A stretch of 51,135 bases of DNA, taken from Candidatus Thermoplasmatota archaeon. GTDB taxonomy: Archaea > Thermoplasmatota > SW-10-69-26 > JACQPN01 > JAJPHT01. The position numbers and the translations under genes are program-made. Shown piece by piece: positions 15,715 through 23,707 of the stretch. Each line of letters begins with the position of its first letter. The stretch's first letter is position 1. Under the pieces are notes generated by a model, which searched no databases, was not told the DNA's origin, and saw nothing but the letters and a program-made list of their open reading frames with translations. The stretch is from contig DATLGO010000107.1 in NCBI GenBank assembly GCA_035540375.1, positions 1 through 51,135 on the forward strand, read 5' to 3'.

Positions 15715-16770
15715 ATGACGCCGACGACCCCCCGCGCGATGGGCTACCGCATGCCGGCCGAGTGGGAGCCCCACGAAGCCACGTGGCTCGCGTGGCCGCA
15801 CGACCCGATCACCTGGCCCGACCGCGTGGCGCAGGTCGAGGAGATCTTCCTCGACTTCTGCGAGGCGCTCGCGCCGCACGAGCGCGTCGAGCTCCTCGTG
15901 AAGGACGAAAACCTCCTCGCGAGCGTGCCGAAACGCCTCCGCGCGCGCGGCGTCGACGAGGGGCGCGTGCGCCTGCACCTCGTCCCCACCGCCGACTCGT
16001 GGATCCGCGACTACGGCCCCATCTTCCTCACGCGCCCCGGCGGTCCCGAGCCCCGGCTCGCCGCGACCGACTGGATCTTCAACGCCTGGGGCGGCAAGTA
16101 CGACGCGCTCCTCCCGGACGACGACATCCCGCAGCGGGTTCGGCACCTCTTCCCCGCGGGCACGCCGCTCTTCGAGCCGGGCATCGTGATGGAAGGCGGC
16201 TCGCTCGACGTGAACGGCGCGGGCACGGTGCTCACGACGGAGCAATGCCTTCTCAACAAGAACCGCAACCCGAAGCTCTCGCGCGAGGACATCGAGGGTT
16301 ACCTGCGGGACTACCTCGGCGTTTCCAAGGTGCTGTGGCTCGGCGACGGCATCGAGGGCGACGACACGGACGGCCACGTCGACGACATCACGCGTTTCGT
16401 CGCGCCCCGCAAGGTCGTGACGGTGATCGAAGAGGACGAGACGGACGCGAACCACGCGCCGCTCGCGGCGAACCTCGCGCGCCTGAAGGAGATGACGGAC
16501 CAGGACGGCCGCAGGCTCGACGTCGCGACGCTCCCGATGCCCGACTTCGTCGGCGACGAGGAGGGCCGGCTCCCGGCGAGCTACGCGAACTTCTACATCG
16601 CGAACAACGTCGTGCTCGCCCCGGTTTTCGGCCACGATGCGGACGCCGAGGCCGTGGACGTGCTGAAGAAGCTCTTCCCGACGCGGCGCATCGTGCCGAT
16701 CAACTGCGAGCCGCTCGTGTGGGGCTTCGGCGCCATCCACTGCGTGACGCAGCAGCAGCCGAAGGTGTGA
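15715..16770 (+). CDS. aguA: Agmatine deiminase
   Basis: Converts agmatine to N-carbamoylputrescine and ammonia. The 351-residue protein has the guanidine-deiminase fold with MPAEWEPHEATWLAWPHD at the start, SWIRDYGPIF, DTDGHVDDITRF with the catalytic His, and the nucleophile C343 in GAIHCVTQQQP. Length and motifs are typical. With the amidase just upstream it forms the two-step route from agmatine to putrescine that releases two ammonia and one CO2. A Cys-rich mini-protein starts 2 bases after its stop. Confidence 0.95.
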   Translation: MTPTTPRAMGYRMPAEWEPHEATWLAWPHDPITWPDRVAQVEEIFLDFCEALAPHERVELLVKDENLLASVPKRLRARGVDEGRVRLHLVPTADSWIRDYGPIFLTRPGGPEPRLAATDWIFNAWGGKYDALLPDDDIPQRVRHLFPAGTPLFEPGIVMEGGSLDVNGAGTVLTTEQCLLNKNRNPKLSREDIEGYLRDYLGVSKVLWLGDGIEGDDTDGHVDDITRFVAPRKVVTVIEEDETDANHAPLAANLARLKEMTDQDGRRLDVATLPMPDFVGDEEGRLPASYANFYIANNVVLAPVFGHDADAEAVDVLKKLFPTRRIVPINCEPLVWGFGAIHCVTQQQPKV

Positions 16771-16772
16771 GC

Positions 16773-16952
16773 ATGGCCGCGGCCGCGCACCGTTTCGCGG
16801 TCTGCACGGCGTGCGGCCACGGGGCCGTCGCGAGGTCGGCGCGCGCCGCCTGTCGGCTCTGCGGCGCGCCCCTCGCGGAGCGCGCGGCGCCGGCCACGCT
16901 TTTCGCCGGCTGGCGGTGCGCCTGCGCGGCCTGCCGCGTGTCCCCCTGTTGA
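16773..16952 (+). CDS. Cysteine-rich mini-protein
   Basis: A 59-residue protein with eight cysteines: CTAC (11-14), CRLC (27-30), CACAAC (49-54) and the C-terminal C59. The first two pairs look like a zinc ribbon; the last group resembles a second metal site. ATG 16773 lies 2 bases after the agmatine deiminase stop, so translation is likely coupled. I recognise no family. Codon use matches the neighbours. It could be a metal-binding partner or a chance frame, but the regular CxxC spacing argues for a real product. Confidence 0.55.
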   Translation: MAAAAHRFAVCTACGHGAVARSARAACRLCGAPLAERAAPATLFAGWRCACAACRVSPC

Positions 16953-17002
16953 CGTCCGAAACCAGGCGCGAGGGGGGCCACGCGTCCCGATCCGGACATC
17001 GC

Positions 17003-17009
17003 CTATATG
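17003..17009 (+). promoter_or_regulatory. TATA box of the HMA-like gene
   Basis: CTATATG-type box centred near 17006, about 30 bases before ATG 17036. It decides between the two in-frame ATGs (17024 and 17036) in favour of the second if the transcript is leaderless. Confidence 0.5.
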
Positions 17010-17035
17010 ATCGAGCGCGACCGATGGAAGGCAGG

Positions 17036-17257
17036 ATGAGGCGCGTCGCGCTCGAGGTCGACACGCTCCGCTGCGAAGCGGACGAGGCGGCCATCCTCGA
17101 CGAGGTGCTCGCCCAGGAAGGCGTGCTCGCGGCCGAAGTGGACCTCGCGTCCGAGCGCGTCTCGCTCGCCTTCGACGAGCACGTCACCACGAAGGCCGCC
17201 CTGCTCGGTCACCTCCGTTTCTTCGGTCTAACCCCTCGCCCGGCCCGCCCCTTGTAG
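17036..17257 (+). CDS. HMA-like small protein without metal-binding Cys pair
   Basis: A 73-residue protein, MRRVALEVDTLRCEADEAAI, with a predicted beta-alpha-beta-beta-alpha-beta pattern like heavy-metal-associated domains. The usual CxxC is reduced to a single Cys (TLRCEAD). GVLAAEVDLASERVSLAFDE matches the strand-turn-strand typical of the fold. Without the second Cys it is unlikely to be a normal copper chaperone. The assignment is by pattern only. The gene stands alone between the agmatine block and a small acidic orphan. Confidence 0.55.
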   Translation: MRRVALEVDTLRCEADEAAILDEVLAQEGVLAAEVDLASERVSLAFDEHVTTKAALLGHLRFFGLTPRPARPL

Positions 17258-17376
17258 CGGTTTGAAGGACCGCTCCGGACCCGTTCCAGCGATCGTACGG
17301 GACGCTTCATTTTCTGATCCAGCGAATGCAACACAATCTTCATGGTGTAGGAAGCCCCATGGAATGAACGGGCTCC

Positions 17377-17760
17377 ATGGAATCGATCGTCTGGAGGATG
17401 GATTGGAATCCGGAGTTCGAGGATGAGCCGCGGCTCAAGCGCGAGATCCTCAAAGCGCTCCAGGACGACAAGACGATCGAGACCATCAAGCGCTTCGCCG
17501 AGACGGCGCACAAGGAGGCCCTCGAGGACGGGCTCGAAACCGAGCACCTCCTCTGGCTCGACTCCTCCTTCACCTACGCCTTCTTCGTCCGGGTCTGGTA
17601 CGAGGTGAGCGAGAAGAAGCTCTTCATCATCGTCGAGGAGAACGACCTCGGCGACGTCGGCTTCCTCATCCTCGAGGATCTCGACTGCGCCTCCTACAAC
17701 GAGGAGAACACGCTCAAGGTCGAGTTCCGCGAGCCGGACGACCTCGGCGTTTCGCTCTGA
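17377..17760 (+). CDS. Acidic protein of unknown function beside GINS
   Basis: A 127-residue acidic protein rich in Glu, Asp and aromatic residues (WLDSSFTYAFFVRVWYEVSE, KLFIIVEENDLGDVGFL). The pattern of an N-terminal helical part and a C-terminal sheet of 4-5 strands suggests a compact alpha/beta fold. I recognise no family. ATG 17377 is used; ATG 17398 (MDWNPEFEDEP) is an alternative. Its TGA abuts the stop of the GINS gene in TGATCA. No membrane segment or signal peptide is visible. Confidence 0.6.
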   Translation: MESIVWRMDWNPEFEDEPRLKREILKALQDDKTIETIKRFAETAHKEALEDGLETEHLLWLDSSFTYAFFVRVWYEVSEKKLFIIVEENDLGDVGFLILEDLDCASYNEENTLKVEFREPDDLGVSL

Positions 17761-18489
17761 TCAAGCGGGCGTGAGCGTCCAGCCGATCGGCTCGGCCTTT
17801 CCGCGCATGACAAGCGCGCGCGCCGTGTCGCGCGGGAGCGAGGCGACGTCCTCCTCGGCGAGCTGGTACGTCTTGAGGTCGCTTGCGACGAACGGCTCGA
17901 TCTCCGTCGTGACGCGGACGAGCGCGTGCGTCGGCTCGTGCGGCGCGGGCGCCGCCGCCTCCGCAGGCGCGGCCTCGGCGGGCTGGAACGTGGTGAGGGC
18001 GGGCTCGGGGCCCGTGCGCGTCGTCGCCATCATCTCGTCGAGGAGCGCGGCCGGGTTCGCGTGGGCGGAGACCGGGGGCGGAGGCACGACCGCCGCCTCG
18101 CGCTCGCCGCGCTTCAGGAGATTCTTGCGCGCGTCGCGGAACGCGCGGAGGATCTCGTCGAAAAGCTCCTGCTCGCCCTTCGTCATGTTCGCGCGGTCGG
18201 GATTGCCGCCGCGCGCCCCGATGAGGGCCGCGACCGCGATCTTCTTCTCGCGCAGGTCGTAGAAATCGTCGCGCGCCCGCTGGAGATTGCGCAGCTCGTC
18301 CTGGAGGATCACGGCCTTCGGGGCCGCGGGGTTGACGCCGCTTTCGCGCTGGTAGTCCTCGGAGAGCGCGCGAAGATGAGCCTCGAGCGCGAGGTAGAAG
18401 CCGGGATCGATCTTCGTGAGGGTGGGCGTCGAACGCTCCCGGCGCCATCGGTTCATGAGCGCCTCGTACGACACCTCCTCGGCCGGCAT
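17761..18489 (-). CDS. gins51: GINS complex subunit (Gins51/Gins15 type)
   Basis: A subunit of the archaeal GINS complex, which joins MCM helicase and Cdc45/RecJ at the replication fork. The N-terminal A domain begins with YEALMNRWRRERSTPTLTKI and FYLALEAHLRALSEDY, followed by a long helix with LQRARDDFYDLREKKIAV. A Pro/Ala-rich linker (about residues 130-185) leads to the small B domain VRVTTEIEPFVASDLKTYQL with LARDTARALVMRGKAE-like end (observed LPRDTARALVMRGKAEPI). This A-B order marks the Gins51 type. ATG 18489 is used; GTG 18495 would add two residues. Confidence 0.85.
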   Translation of the reverse strand: MPAEEVSYEALMNRWRRERSTPTLTKIDPGFYLALEAHLRALSEDYQRESGVNPAAPKAVILQDELRNLQRARDDFYDLREKKIAVAALIGARGGNPDRANMTKGEQELFDEILRAFRDARKNLLKRGEREAAVVPPPPVSAHANPAALLDEMMATTRTGPEPALTTFQPAEAAPAEAAAPAPHEPTHALVRVTTEIEPFVASDLKTYQLAEEDVASLPRDTARALVMRGKAEPIGWTLTPA

Positions 18490-18757
18490 CGTCACTCGTA
18501 CGCGGAACCGGCTGACAAAGGTTTCCCCCGGATCACGCCGAGCTTCCGCTCGGCGAGCGGGGTGAGAAGAAGATGTTCCGGGTGACGAGCTCCGCCGCGG
18601 ACCGCCGCGGCTTCATGGCCCCGAAGGGCGCCCCGGAAGACGCCGCTTCAAGTATCCTCGACCCCCAGGAACCATGCTCCCCCCTATAACTCATTCGCAA
18701 TCGGCGGGCGCGCGGCCTTCGACGCTTGACGGGTTCCGTTTCGCGCGTGCGGCGCGC

Positions 18758-19426
18758 TCACGCGGCGCGGGCCACGACGCGCGCGTCCAGGGGCGGAAGG
18801 CCCGGCGCGCGCGCTTCGAGGCGATCCCCGGGAGAAACGGGCCCGACCCCCTCGGGGGTTCCCGTCGCGAGGATGTCGCCCGCTTCCAGGGTGACGTGCC
18901 TCAGGACGGACGCGAGGAGCGCGCCGACCGGGTGCGCCATGTCGCGCGTGTTGCCGCGCTGGCGCACGGCGCCGTTCACGGCGAGCGTGAGGTCGAGCGA
19001 GCCCGGGTCGATCGCCCCCGGGGGAACGGCCTCCCCGATCGGAGCGAACGTGTCGATGCCCTTCGAAAGCGACCAAGGATTCCCGGCCTTCTTCGCGGCG
19101 GCCTGCAGGTCGCGCGCCGTCATGTCGAGGAAGAGCGCGTAACCCCAGAGGGCCGCGAGCGCCGTCCCCGCGTCGGACCCGCGCGGGACGTCGCGACCGA
19201 CGATCGCCGCCAGCTCGACCTCGTGGTGCACGCTTCCGATGCCGGGGGGAATCTCCACCGCCCCGCCGGAGTGGACGAGCGCGCTTCGCGGCTTCAGGAA
19301 CCACATCGGCTCCGCGGGCGCCTCGCCCCCCATCTCGCGCGCGTGCGCCGCGTAGTTCTTGCCGATCGCGACGATCTTGCCTGCGACGAGCGTCGCGCCG
19401 TCCGTCCGGCGCAGCGTGAAGGGCAT
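18758..19426 (-). CDS. Fumarylacetoacetate hydrolase (FAH) family protein
   Basis: A 222-residue FAH-fold enzyme of the FAHD1/acylpyruvase group. KIVAIGKNYAAHAREMG is the usual N-terminal signature; VHHEVELAAIVGRDVP supplies the two Glu ligands of the metal and YALFLDMTARDLQ the Asp; GDILATGTPEGVGPV forms the substrate loop. Relatives cleave acylpyruvates, decarboxylate oxaloacetate or act in aromatic breakdown; which applies here cannot be read. ATG 19426 fits the family start; an earlier in-frame start at 19456 is less likely. Confidence 0.85.
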   Translation of the reverse strand: MPFTLRRTDGATLVAGKIVAIGKNYAAHAREMGGEAPAEPMWFLKPRSALVHSGGAVEIPPGIGSVHHEVELAAIVGRDVPRGSDAGTALAALWGYALFLDMTARDLQAAAKKAGNPWSLSKGIDTFAPIGEAVPPGAIDPGSLDLTLAVNGAVRQRGNTRDMAHPVGALLASVLRHVTLEAGDILATGTPEGVGPVSPGDRLEARAPGLPPLDARVVARAA

Positions 19427-19506
19427 GCCTCCGCGAACGCGCGGCCCCCACGTCAAGCCTCGCCCGCTCCGCGAAGGCTTATGCGGCGGGGCGGCGAGGA
19501 ATCCTC

Positions 19507-20241
19507 GTGCGCGTCACGGTTCTTGGAAACTCCGGCCGGCTCCTCCTGCCCCTCGGGGCGGGCGCGAGCTACCTCCTCGAGGCCGCGGGCCGCCGCGTCC
19601 TTCTCGACGCGACGAACGGGACGCACTTTCGCCTCGCGGGTTCGCGTCTCGACGCGGTCGTCATGACGCATCTGCACCTCGACGCGTTCGCCGACATGCT
19701 GCCCGTCCTCGCGTCGCTCGACCGGCCGACGCCGTTCTTCGTGCCCGCGGGCGCCGAGCGCCACATCCGCGACATCTTCGACCGGCGCGCGATGGACCCG
19801 AAAGCGATCGCCCTCGCCGAGATGCGGCCTGCGAGCGCGGGTTCCGAAGCCTGGGTCGGCGACCTTCGCCTGCGCTTCGCGAAGGCGCGCCACGGCTGCA
19901 TCGCGGTGGCGTTGCGCGCGGACGCGGACGGCGCCGCGCTCGCGTATCTCGCCGACACGGGCGCGCGCCCCGGCCTCGTCGACCTCGCGCGCGGCGCCGA
20001 CCTCGTGGTCGCGCATACGCTCCTCCTCGACCGCGAGGCCGGGAAGGAGGTCGCGACGACCAACATGACCGCGGGCCAGGCCGGTCGCCTTGCGCGCGAA
20101 GCCGGCGCGCGCCGGCTCGCGCTCGCCCACGTCCCGTTCTACCTGCGCCGCGAGGATTCGCTCCTCGAGGCGAAGGGGCATTTCGGCGGCGAGGCGTTCG
20201 TGCTCGAGGACGGCCGCGCCTACGACGTTAGGGCGGAATGA
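19507..20241 (+). CDS. Metallo-beta-lactamase-fold protein with altered metal motif
   Basis: A 244-residue protein with the start MRVTVLGNSGRLLLPLGAGASYLL and later MTHLHLDAFADML, YLADTGARPGL and LALAHVPFY, the order of strands and loops seen in RNase Z-like/MBL hydrolases. The hallmark HxHxDH reads HLHLDA, so the last His, which normally binds the second metal, is Ala. The Asp in ADTG is kept. It may bind one metal or act on a different substrate. GTG 19507 follows a GAGGAAT ribosome-site-like sequence. Confidence 0.8.
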   Translation: MRVTVLGNSGRLLLPLGAGASYLLEAAGRRVLLDATNGTHFRLAGSRLDAVVMTHLHLDAFADMLPVLASLDRPTPFFVPAGAERHIRDIFDRRAMDPKAIALAEMRPASAGSEAWVGDLRLRFAKARHGCIAVALRADADGAALAYLADTGARPGLVDLARGADLVVAHTLLLDREAGKEVATTNMTAGQAGRLAREAGARRLALAHVPFYLRREDSLLEAKGHFGGEAFVLEDGRAYDVRAE

Positions 20242-20266
20242 GACCGCCGGGCGCGGTCGATCCGCC

Positions 20267-21022
20267 TCACGCCCACTCGATCGTGGCCTTCTTGAGATCC
20301 ACCGGCGAGAGCGGGCGGTCCGTGGGTCGACCCGTCGTCGGGACCTTGTTGATCTCGTCGTTCACCGCGAGGCTTGCCGGGTCCGCGACCTGACCGAAGA
20401 TCGGATGCGCGCCGTCGAGGTGCGACGCGGGGGCGGCCGTGATGAAGAACTGGCTGCCGCCCGTGTTCGGGCCCGAGTTCGCCATGCTGAGAACGCCGGG
20501 CTTGTCGTGCTTGTACTTCAGCGCGCCGCCGCACGGCTGATAGCGGTACGTCTCGCCCGGGCGCTGGAGGTACTGAGGCTCGTTCATGCGCGCGTCGATC
20601 GTGCCGTTCTTGCAGGTGAACTCGTCCGTGATGCGGTAGCCGGGCCCGCCCGTGCCCCAGCGGCTCTGCTGCGCGTCGTCCTTCGAAAGCGGGTCGCCGC
20701 CCTGGTTCATGAAGCCCCGGATGACGCGGTGGAAGCGCGTGCCGTCGAAATAGCCGTCTTCCGTGAGATCGACGATGTTCTGGGTCGTCTTCGGTGCGTC
20801 TTCGCAGAAGAGCGTGATGCGCATGACGCCCTTCGACGTGTTGAGGACCCACGTCGGGGTCTTCGCCGTCACGTTCGTGTCCTTCGACGAGACGCAGCCC
20901 TTCGCGGCGGCGGGGGCGCCCTTCCCGTCGTCCTTGGGCGGGGCGGGGGCATCGGGCTGGAGGCAGCCGGCGAAACCGGCGGCGAGGAAGAGCAGCGGGA
21001 CAAGGATCGCAAGGGCGCGCAT
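20267..21022 (-). CDS. Secreted cyclophilin-type peptidyl-prolyl isomerase, lipoprotein-like
   Basis: A 251-residue protein with a signal peptide ending in the lipobox-like AGFAGC (Cys about residue 20), a Pro/Ala-rich linker, then a cyclophilin domain (about 70-250). GYFDGTRFHRVIRGFMNQGG and NSGPNTGGSQFFITAAP hold the catalytic Arg and substrate-binding residues; HLDGAHPIFGQV completes the site. It would speed proline isomerisation in proteins outside the membrane. The core is like bacterial PpiB, suggesting an old transfer from bacteria. Confidence 0.9.
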   Translation of the reverse strand: MRALAILVPLLFLAAGFAGCLQPDAPAPPKDDGKGAPAAAKGCVSSKDTNVTAKTPTWVLNTSKGVMRITLFCEDAPKTTQNIVDLTEDGYFDGTRFHRVIRGFMNQGGDPLSKDDAQQSRWGTGGPGYRITDEFTCKNGTIDARMNEPQYLQRPGETYRYQPCGGALKYKHDKPGVLSMANSGPNTGGSQFFITAAPASHLDGAHPIFGQVADPASLAVNDEINKVPTTGRPTDRPLSPVDLKKATIEWA

Positions 21023-21062
21023 GGAACTCGTCCGCGCATGCGCGACTTCAGAAATAAGGGTT

Positions 21063-22340
21063 TCACGCGAGCGGCAGCAAGGCCTTGCGGCGGAGCATCA
21101 TGAAGATGGCCGCCTTCTCGGGCAGCTCCTGGAGGCCCGGCTTGATCTCGAATCGCGTCGTCCCGAGCGTCAACGTCTCGGGTTTCGAGACCACGACCTC
21201 CACCGGCTCCTCGCCGAACGCGACGGCGTCCCGGAGGGGCTCGAAGTCCCGGAAACCCCCGATCGGGACCGGCGTCACCACGAGGCCCGTCTTGCCGTGC
21301 AGGCTCCCGGGGAGGCGGATGAGGCGCTTCACGTCCGCGGTCACCGGCTCGTCCGACTCGCCCATCTCGTCGTTGATGCCCCTGACGCGAAGCTCGGTGA
21401 TGGAAGCGAGCTTCATGAGTTCCCCGTGGCCGAGGACCCCCGTCGCCGCCGCGATCTCGAGCGGGGAGAGGCCGCTTGCGTCCTCCTTGTGCAGCTCCGC
21501 GACGATCGCGGCCGCCTTCTTCGGGCCGATCCCCTCGAACTCCTGCAGCTCGCGGGCTGCATCGCGATCCGGCATCGCGCGGTAGCGGGCGAGTTGCGCG
21601 AGGAGGCCGCGCGTCGATCGCCCGCGCCAGCCCGGCTCCGTGGGCTTCGGGATGACGAGGGATTTCGTTCGGTTGCCGAACTTGTCCTTGTCGCGCGTGG
21701 CCTCGATCGCGAGGGAATCCGTCGCGAAACCCTGCGCTTCGAGATAATCCACGATCTCGCGCCGCTCGCTCGCGCCGAGCCGCCACACGCGCTCGTTCGA
21801 GACGTGGAAGTGGAAGCCGCGACCGCCCGAGAACACGATGCGGATGTCCTCGGGCTCGAAACCGAAATCCGGGAGGAGGAAATCCTCGAGAAGCTTCACG
21901 GCCTCCGTCTTCACCGCGCCGAGCTGCTCCTCGAACGAGAGCTTGTCGGCGCCTTCGAGATGGTCCGCGTCCAGGTCGAAGATGAGGTCGGCGCCGAGCC
22001 ACTCCTTCTCCTTCATCGTGGGCGCGTCCGGCCGCTTGTAGTAGGCCGTCGAGTAATAGCAGTGGCCCGGGGTGCGGTCCACGAGGAAGCGCGCGAGGTC
22101 GGCCCGCGTTGGGAACGCGACGTGCCGCTGCATGAACGTCTTCGCGAGCCACATGAATCCGAACTCGCGGCGACCGTACCGCGGCGGCATCTCGGGCGGG
22201 TTCGCGCGGTACCATGCGCCGAAGCGCGCCTGGAGCCAGTCCACCGTCTTCTGGATCTGCTCCGGGGGCGGCGGACCGCCCTTCGGGGGCCCGGACGGCG
22301 GGGGCGAGACCTCCGCCTGCTTCGCCTCCGGGTCGGCCAT
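21063..22340 (-). CDS. priS: DNA primase small (catalytic) subunit PriS
   Basis: Catalytic subunit of the archaeo-eukaryotic primase. DLIFDLDADHLEG carries the metal-binding Asp residues, VFSGGRGFHFHVSNERV the SGxxGxHxHV nucleotide-binding motif, and VKRLIRLPGSLHGKTGLVV the conserved RLPGSLHGKTGL end of the core. At 425 residues it is longer than the usual 330-400. No cysteines of the zinc knuckle follow the DxD motif, as in haloarchaeal and methanosarcinal enzymes. An inserted segment LQEFEGIGPKKAAAIVAEL reads like a helix-hairpin-helix. PriL lies 9 kb away on the same strand. Confidence 0.92.
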   Translation of the reverse strand: MADPEAKQAEVSPPPSGPPKGGPPPPEQIQKTVDWLQARFGAWYRANPPEMPPRYGRREFGFMWLAKTFMQRHVAFPTRADLARFLVDRTPGHCYYSTAYYKRPDAPTMKEKEWLGADLIFDLDADHLEGADKLSFEEQLGAVKTEAVKLLEDFLLPDFGFEPEDIRIVFSGGRGFHFHVSNERVWRLGASERREIVDYLEAQGFATDSLAIEATRDKDKFGNRTKSLVIPKPTEPGWRGRSTRGLLAQLARYRAMPDRDAARELQEFEGIGPKKAAAIVAELHKEDASGLSPLEIAAATGVLGHGELMKLASITELRVRGINDEMGESDEPVTADVKRLIRLPGSLHGKTGLVVTPVPIGGFRDFEPLRDAVAFGEEPVEVVVSKPETLTLGTTRFEIKPGLQELPEKAAIFMMLRRKALLPLA

Positions 22341-22430
22341 CGCATCCCGAGACCGCCCGCGCGCCTTGAGCCTTCCCTTCGCGACGGCGCCACCGGAGGG
22401 GTTTTGTGGCGCCCCGCGTCTGGCCGCCCC

Positions 22431-22658
22431 GTGGCCAGCCCCGCGGTCCCCCCGGCCGAGATCCGCGCGAGCCTCCTGCGCGGGGCCCTCGTGGCGCTCG
22501 GCGGCCTCCTCCTTGCGGCCCTCGCGCTCTACGTCGTCGGCCCGATGCAGGGCGTCGTGTTCAACCTCGCGGCGGGCCTCCTCGCGCTCGCGGGCCTCAC
22601 GGGCATCGTGCTCGGCGTCTTCGTGTGGATCCTGCCTGCGATCCTGCCCGCGAAGTGA
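22431..22658 (+). CDS. Small membrane protein with two helices
   Basis: A 75-residue hydrophobic protein with helices at about residues 14-36 and 44-68 and a PMQG turn between them. It starts at GTG 22431; no ATG is available. Both helices are Ala/Leu/Gly-rich. The gene lies in the gap between primase and a convergent sensor-like gene, and its TGA forms a TGATCA with that gene's stop. No family recognised; confidence is limited by size. Confidence 0.5.
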   Translation: MASPAVPPAEIRASLLRGALVALGGLLLAALALYVVGPMQGVVFNLAAGLLALAGLTGIVLGVFVWILPAILPAK

Positions 22659-23705
22659 TCAGGCCGCGACCGCGCGAGCCGCCTTCTCGCGCAGCTGCCG
22701 TTCGAGGAGGTTGTGCTCCTCCATCGACACGCCGAGCTCCTCGCGAAGCCCCTTCAGGACCCGGACCTCGGTCGTCTCCACGACGCCATCCGCGAGGATG
22801 CCTTCGAGCGCGACGCGATACAGCTCGAGCCGGCGGAAGTTCAGGTAGCTCTCGGTCGCCGAGACGTTCGGCATCGCGCGCTCGCTCAAGCGTTCCGCCG
22901 CGCGCTGGAGGGGGGTCGCCGCGAAGATCGCGAGCCCCGCGACCAGGCCGCCCACGACGACGCCCTGCTCGCTCCCGACGTACTGCTCGATCATCTGCTG
23001 CACGACGAGCAGGATCGCGAGGGCGACCGCGCCAAGCGTGCCGCGCTTGATCCCCCTCTTGACCGCGATGTCGACGTCGAGGATCTGGTACCGGACGGCG
23101 CCGTACGCGAGGATCGGGAGCACGAGGACGTCCACCGCGAGATGGACCCTCATCATGGGATAGGGCAGGTCGAGGAATTGAAGGGCGGCGAAGGGAGCCG
23201 TCAGTCCGAAGGCCACGAGCATCGCGCGATCCTCGGGCGCGTGAGCGCGGGAGAGGACGCGTCGCGCAGAGTGGCCGACGACGGCGAGCGCCAGGAATAC
23301 GCCCGCGGCGTGAACGACGGCGTTGGCCAACGCGATTGGTCGATCGATCTCATGGGACGCGAGGGCGTGGACCCCGCTCAGCCCGTCATGGAGCGCCCAG
23401 AAGGCGAGGGCCAGAAGGACGAAGGAGAACTGCGCGCGCATCGGCCCGTCCGGCTGTCGGACCCAGCGGGGCAGGAAGACGGCGAGCATGAAGGCGTAGG
23501 AAACGCCGGTGACGAGAAACGTGACCTCCATCGCGCTCGGCGTCGCGAATCCGCTTTCGCGCACCATCAGGCCGGGCCAGGCGACGACAGCGATGAGGAA
23601 CGCGAGGGCCGGCGTGAAGGACCAGGCGACGAACCAGCGACGCCGCGTCGTCAGGACCCGATGGGGGTACGCGGCGGCGAAGGCGAAACCCAGGCATCCG
23701 AGCAT
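22659..23705 (-). CDS. 7TM sensor-like membrane protein with C-terminal ALxDG domain (5' end frameshifted)
   Basis: The main frame codes 348 residues with about six membrane helices followed by a cytoplasmic part. LAYGAVRYQILDVDIAVKRG followed by a helix and FAATPLQRAAERL resembles the 7TM region of histidine-kinase-like receptors, but no kinase follows. Instead the end reads YRVALEGILADGVVETTEVR, KGLREELGVSMEEHNLLE, a small EF-hand/TerB-like helical module seen in other archaeal proteins. Its first ATG (23705) falls inside what should be a membrane helix; the true 5' end continues in another frame (next entry). Confidence 0.7.
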   Translation of the reverse strand: MLGCLGFAFAAAYPHRVLTTRRRWFVAWSFTPALAFLIAVVAWPGLMVRESGFATPSAMEVTFLVTGVSYAFMLAVFLPRWVRQPDGPMRAQFSFVLLALAFWALHDGLSGVHALASHEIDRPIALANAVVHAAGVFLALAVVGHSARRVLSRAHAPEDRAMLVAFGLTAPFAALQFLDLPYPMMRVHLAVDVLVLPILAYGAVRYQILDVDIAVKRGIKRGTLGAVALAILLVVQQMIEQYVGSEQGVVVGGLVAGLAIFAATPLQRAAERLSERAMPNVSATESYLNFRRLELYRVALEGILADGVVETTEVRVLKGLREELGVSMEEHNLLERQLREKAARAVAA

Positions 23706-23707
23706 GC

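Noticed and set aside
14782-17190. An 802-codon minus-strand frame opposite aguB, aguA and small genes
   Set aside because: Same shadow effect; the plus strand codes two recognisable enzymes and the minus product is repetitive and charged.
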